Assembly (NCBI GenBank): GCA_027574665.1
Contig: CM050648.1
Location: 49,257,200 to 49,321,199 of the forward strand
Direction: 5' to 3'
DNA from: Rhynochetos jubatus
Lineage: Eukaryota > Chordata > Aves > Eurypygiformes > Rhynochetidae
DNA: 64,000 bases
The first letter of the stretch is position 1. Each line of letters opens with the position of its first letter. Positions 61,901-64,000 of the stretch are shown here, in pieces. The notes below the pieces were generated by a model. The model was not told the DNA's origin, ran no database searches, and saw only the letters and a program-made list of their open reading frames with translations. A program made the position numbers and the translations under genes.

Positions 61901-64000
61901 AATGTTGCTGATGTAGCTCCTGTGATAGACCCTGAGAGGTCTATATATCTCTTCATTGCAAGTTAGGATGTCTTTGTACACACCTGCTCTCTTCTGTTCA
62001 CTTGCTACAGTACAAACTCTCCCAAGAAGCACCGTGAGTTCCCTGACTGCAATACACTAAGCCTGAGAAATTACAGATTCATGAAACCTGTGGCCAGAAA
62101 TACCACCTTGAAGCACAGCAGTCCTGCAAGCTTTGAAACTCACTTAAAAGCAACACAAAGGAAGGCTGCAAGGGTGAGAGGCAGGGTGGGGAGGGACAAC
62201 CAGCAGGCAAACAAACATTCAGGAAACTCAATAGAAGGCCTCCTGCACTTTCTTTAGTACACAAACACTGCACACTTTTCACAGGGGAAGCAACTGGCGC
62301 TTCTCATTCCTGGGAGAGTTTTGCTGGGCTGTGTTGAAGCTACAGCTGCAGTGTGCCCTCTTATGGCAACACCAGTTGCTTTCTCCGTTTCTTGCAATGG
62401 TGTTGCAAAGGGAGGTAAGGGTTGCTTTGATTTTTTTTGTTCTTCTCTTTTTCTTTTCCCTGAAAAAGCTACATGGGAAGAAAATAATAACTCTGCATGC
62501 TGTGGTATGTTTAGAAAACAGTTTTGAAGCTGCATGCCCAGAGCATCAAGCAGTGCCCCATCTGCAAAAGAGGATGAAATAGTGAACAAAATTAAAAGAG
62601 ATGCTAAATTTCATCAGGTTTAGCGCTTGCTAATGACATGTATGGCTTTCATGCCAAGGAATATGAAAAGTGAAGGAGGATTGTTGGTTAAAGGCACTGT
62701 ATTTAACATGTAACCAAGTTAGGTGATTGAGTGCTTCCGTGCTGGCTCCATTGCAAGCCAGGCTGTGCACATGTTCCTCTTTATTGCTACAACATTTCAA
62801 TTAAGAGAATGTCTAAGTATTGTTATTATTTTGTAAATATTCTGTCATTAGTCCTGGTTTGAATATTGTATTCCCACGGTTTCCTCTCCCTCTGCTTCTG
62901 GTACCTTGTTTTCCTCTGATGTTTTGCCTTGTTGCTTCTGAAACCTCTGCCCTCCACCGTCTTGGAGCCCCCCGTTTCCAGTGCAGCACTCCCACAGCTC
63001 CCCTGCATTCCCAGCAGAACTCTTGTCCTTTGCTCATTGAGAGTGCTCCCAGTCTCATGGTATTTTCCAACCCACAGAATCATAGTTGGAGTACTCTGGG
63101 ACTTACACAGCTCATCCTTCCACATCTTTCATAACAGAATGGCCACATCATTCTTGCTTATTTGATATTGCCCCTCTGCTTACTGAATGTTTAAAAGCAC
63201 ACAGAAATCCCTGAGAGCTCAAGGCAAGAGTTGCGACTACGGGATTAATTACTTCTACTGCATTGGCTTGGCACTGGCAAATAGAAGAGGTATGGGGCAA
63301 ACTCCATCTTTCCACAATTTCCTGGGCAGCCTTGGAGATCCAATATATTCTGACCACTACAACTTTCCAGTTCCAAAACTTTTCTAACCTCATATGCATG
63401 AGGAAAATAAATGCATTACCCTACCAGGCTCCTGGCTTCTCCATCAGAATAAAACCTGGCACCACATGGCAGTACGCATGAGTCCTCGCCGATGACACTG
63501 CATGCTCCAAGCACAAACTAATCCTGGGATGACCTGTCGTCCTGAGGTGCAGGTTCATAATGGTGCCCAGGAGCTATGCATGCACACCCTGGTATTTCTG
63601 ACTGCAATGTATTTGTGTTTCTACTTTCCCTCTGGCTCATTGCCTTTTATATTTACTTCAGCATGCCCATTCACCTTAACATTAAAAAAAAATTAAAAAA
63701 AAAAGTCAAAATGCTTTTTCTGTCACTCAGGCAGCTTCGTCTGCAGCTCATCTGCTGCAGTTCATCCTCCTACAATCTGTCCTTCGTTATGATAATATAA
63801 TAATCAAGAAGTTCTAATACCTCTGATTATTGATGCTAAGACTGATGATAGTTACTACCAAAAGGTGAAATTATCTTTAGAAACTAGAAACCAACCTGCA
63901 GGCTCACTTAGGATTTCAACTGTATCAAAACCCACTGGAATGGTGCTAAAGCTGTCCGAAATGTGACAATTATCTTGACATTTCTTACTTTATAAATGAG
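52937..64000. other. Intergenic region downstream of AQP4
   Basis: About 11 kb without a recognisable gene, RNA gene or named repeat. ORFs are at most about 110 codons and lack motifs. Simple sequences include a T25 run at 59059-59083, a TTTGG/GT-rich stretch near 58330-58370 and a very AT-rich stretch near 57720-57850. In human the next gene in this direction is KCTD1; no exon of it is seen here. Confidence 0.55.
59059..59083. repeat. T25 homopolymer
   Basis: Uninterrupted T run in intergenic sequence. Confidence 0.9.

Noticed and set aside
63070..63130. Possible CR1 tail beginning cagaatcatag
   Set aside because: Only about eleven bases agree with the CR1 terminal pattern; the following sequence does not match.
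52937..64000. KCTD1 or other downstream neighbour exons
   Set aside because: Searched for by eye as the expected next gene, but no exon with splice sites and BTB-domain sequence was found.

Overview
This window looks like vertebrate, most probably avian, genomic DNA. It has spliced genes with GT-AG introns, long gene-poor AT-rich stretches, one CpG island, and CR1-family LINE retrotransposons as the only recognisable interspersed repeats. Compact introns and CR1 as the main repeat fit a bird; another sauropsid cannot be excluded. There is no bacterial, phage or CRISPR content.

Two genes are supported, both on the + strand. (1) The 3' end of CHST9, a Golgi GalNAc-4-O-sulfotransferase: a large terminal coding exon (21399-22493) with both PAPS-binding motifs, a short 3' UTR with AATAAA at 22911, and a probable 38-nt internal exon at 3667-3704, about 17.7 kb upstream, whose reading phase fits the terminal exon exactly. 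Earlier CHST9 exons lie outside the window. (2) The complete coding region of AQP4, the brain/glial water channel: the long-isoform start exon (39584-39615) in a CpG island, then coding exons 43643-44051, 44984-45148, 45505-45585 and 48210-48488. Spliced, they give 321 aa (long form) or 301 aa (short form starting at the internal Met). The CHST9-then-AQP4 order and shared orientation match the human arrangement.

Layout: 1-21398 is CHST9 intron plus the small exon, carrying a decayed, nearly ORF2-length CR1 on the minus strand (about 7021-9990) with an inverted second CR1 fragment inside it. 21399-22935 is the CHST9 end. 22936-39330 is intergenic, with a 229-bp almost pure purine (AGAGG)n tract and an ancient CR1 tail on the + strand (about 34170-34876). 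39330-48488 is AQP4. 48489 to about 52.9 kb probably contains a long AQP4 3' UTR. The rest, to 64000, holds no gene I can recognise.

The most interesting signals concern translation of AQP4: a stop-codon readthrough context (TGA CTA G) followed by 28 open codons; an upstream ORF whose stop overlaps the long-isoform ATG (ATGA); a weaker context at the long-isoform ATG than at the internal ATG; and a two-residue shortening that places the short-isoform start at Met21 instead of Met23 while keeping both N-terminal cysteines. I found no evidence of a wholly undescribed gene system.
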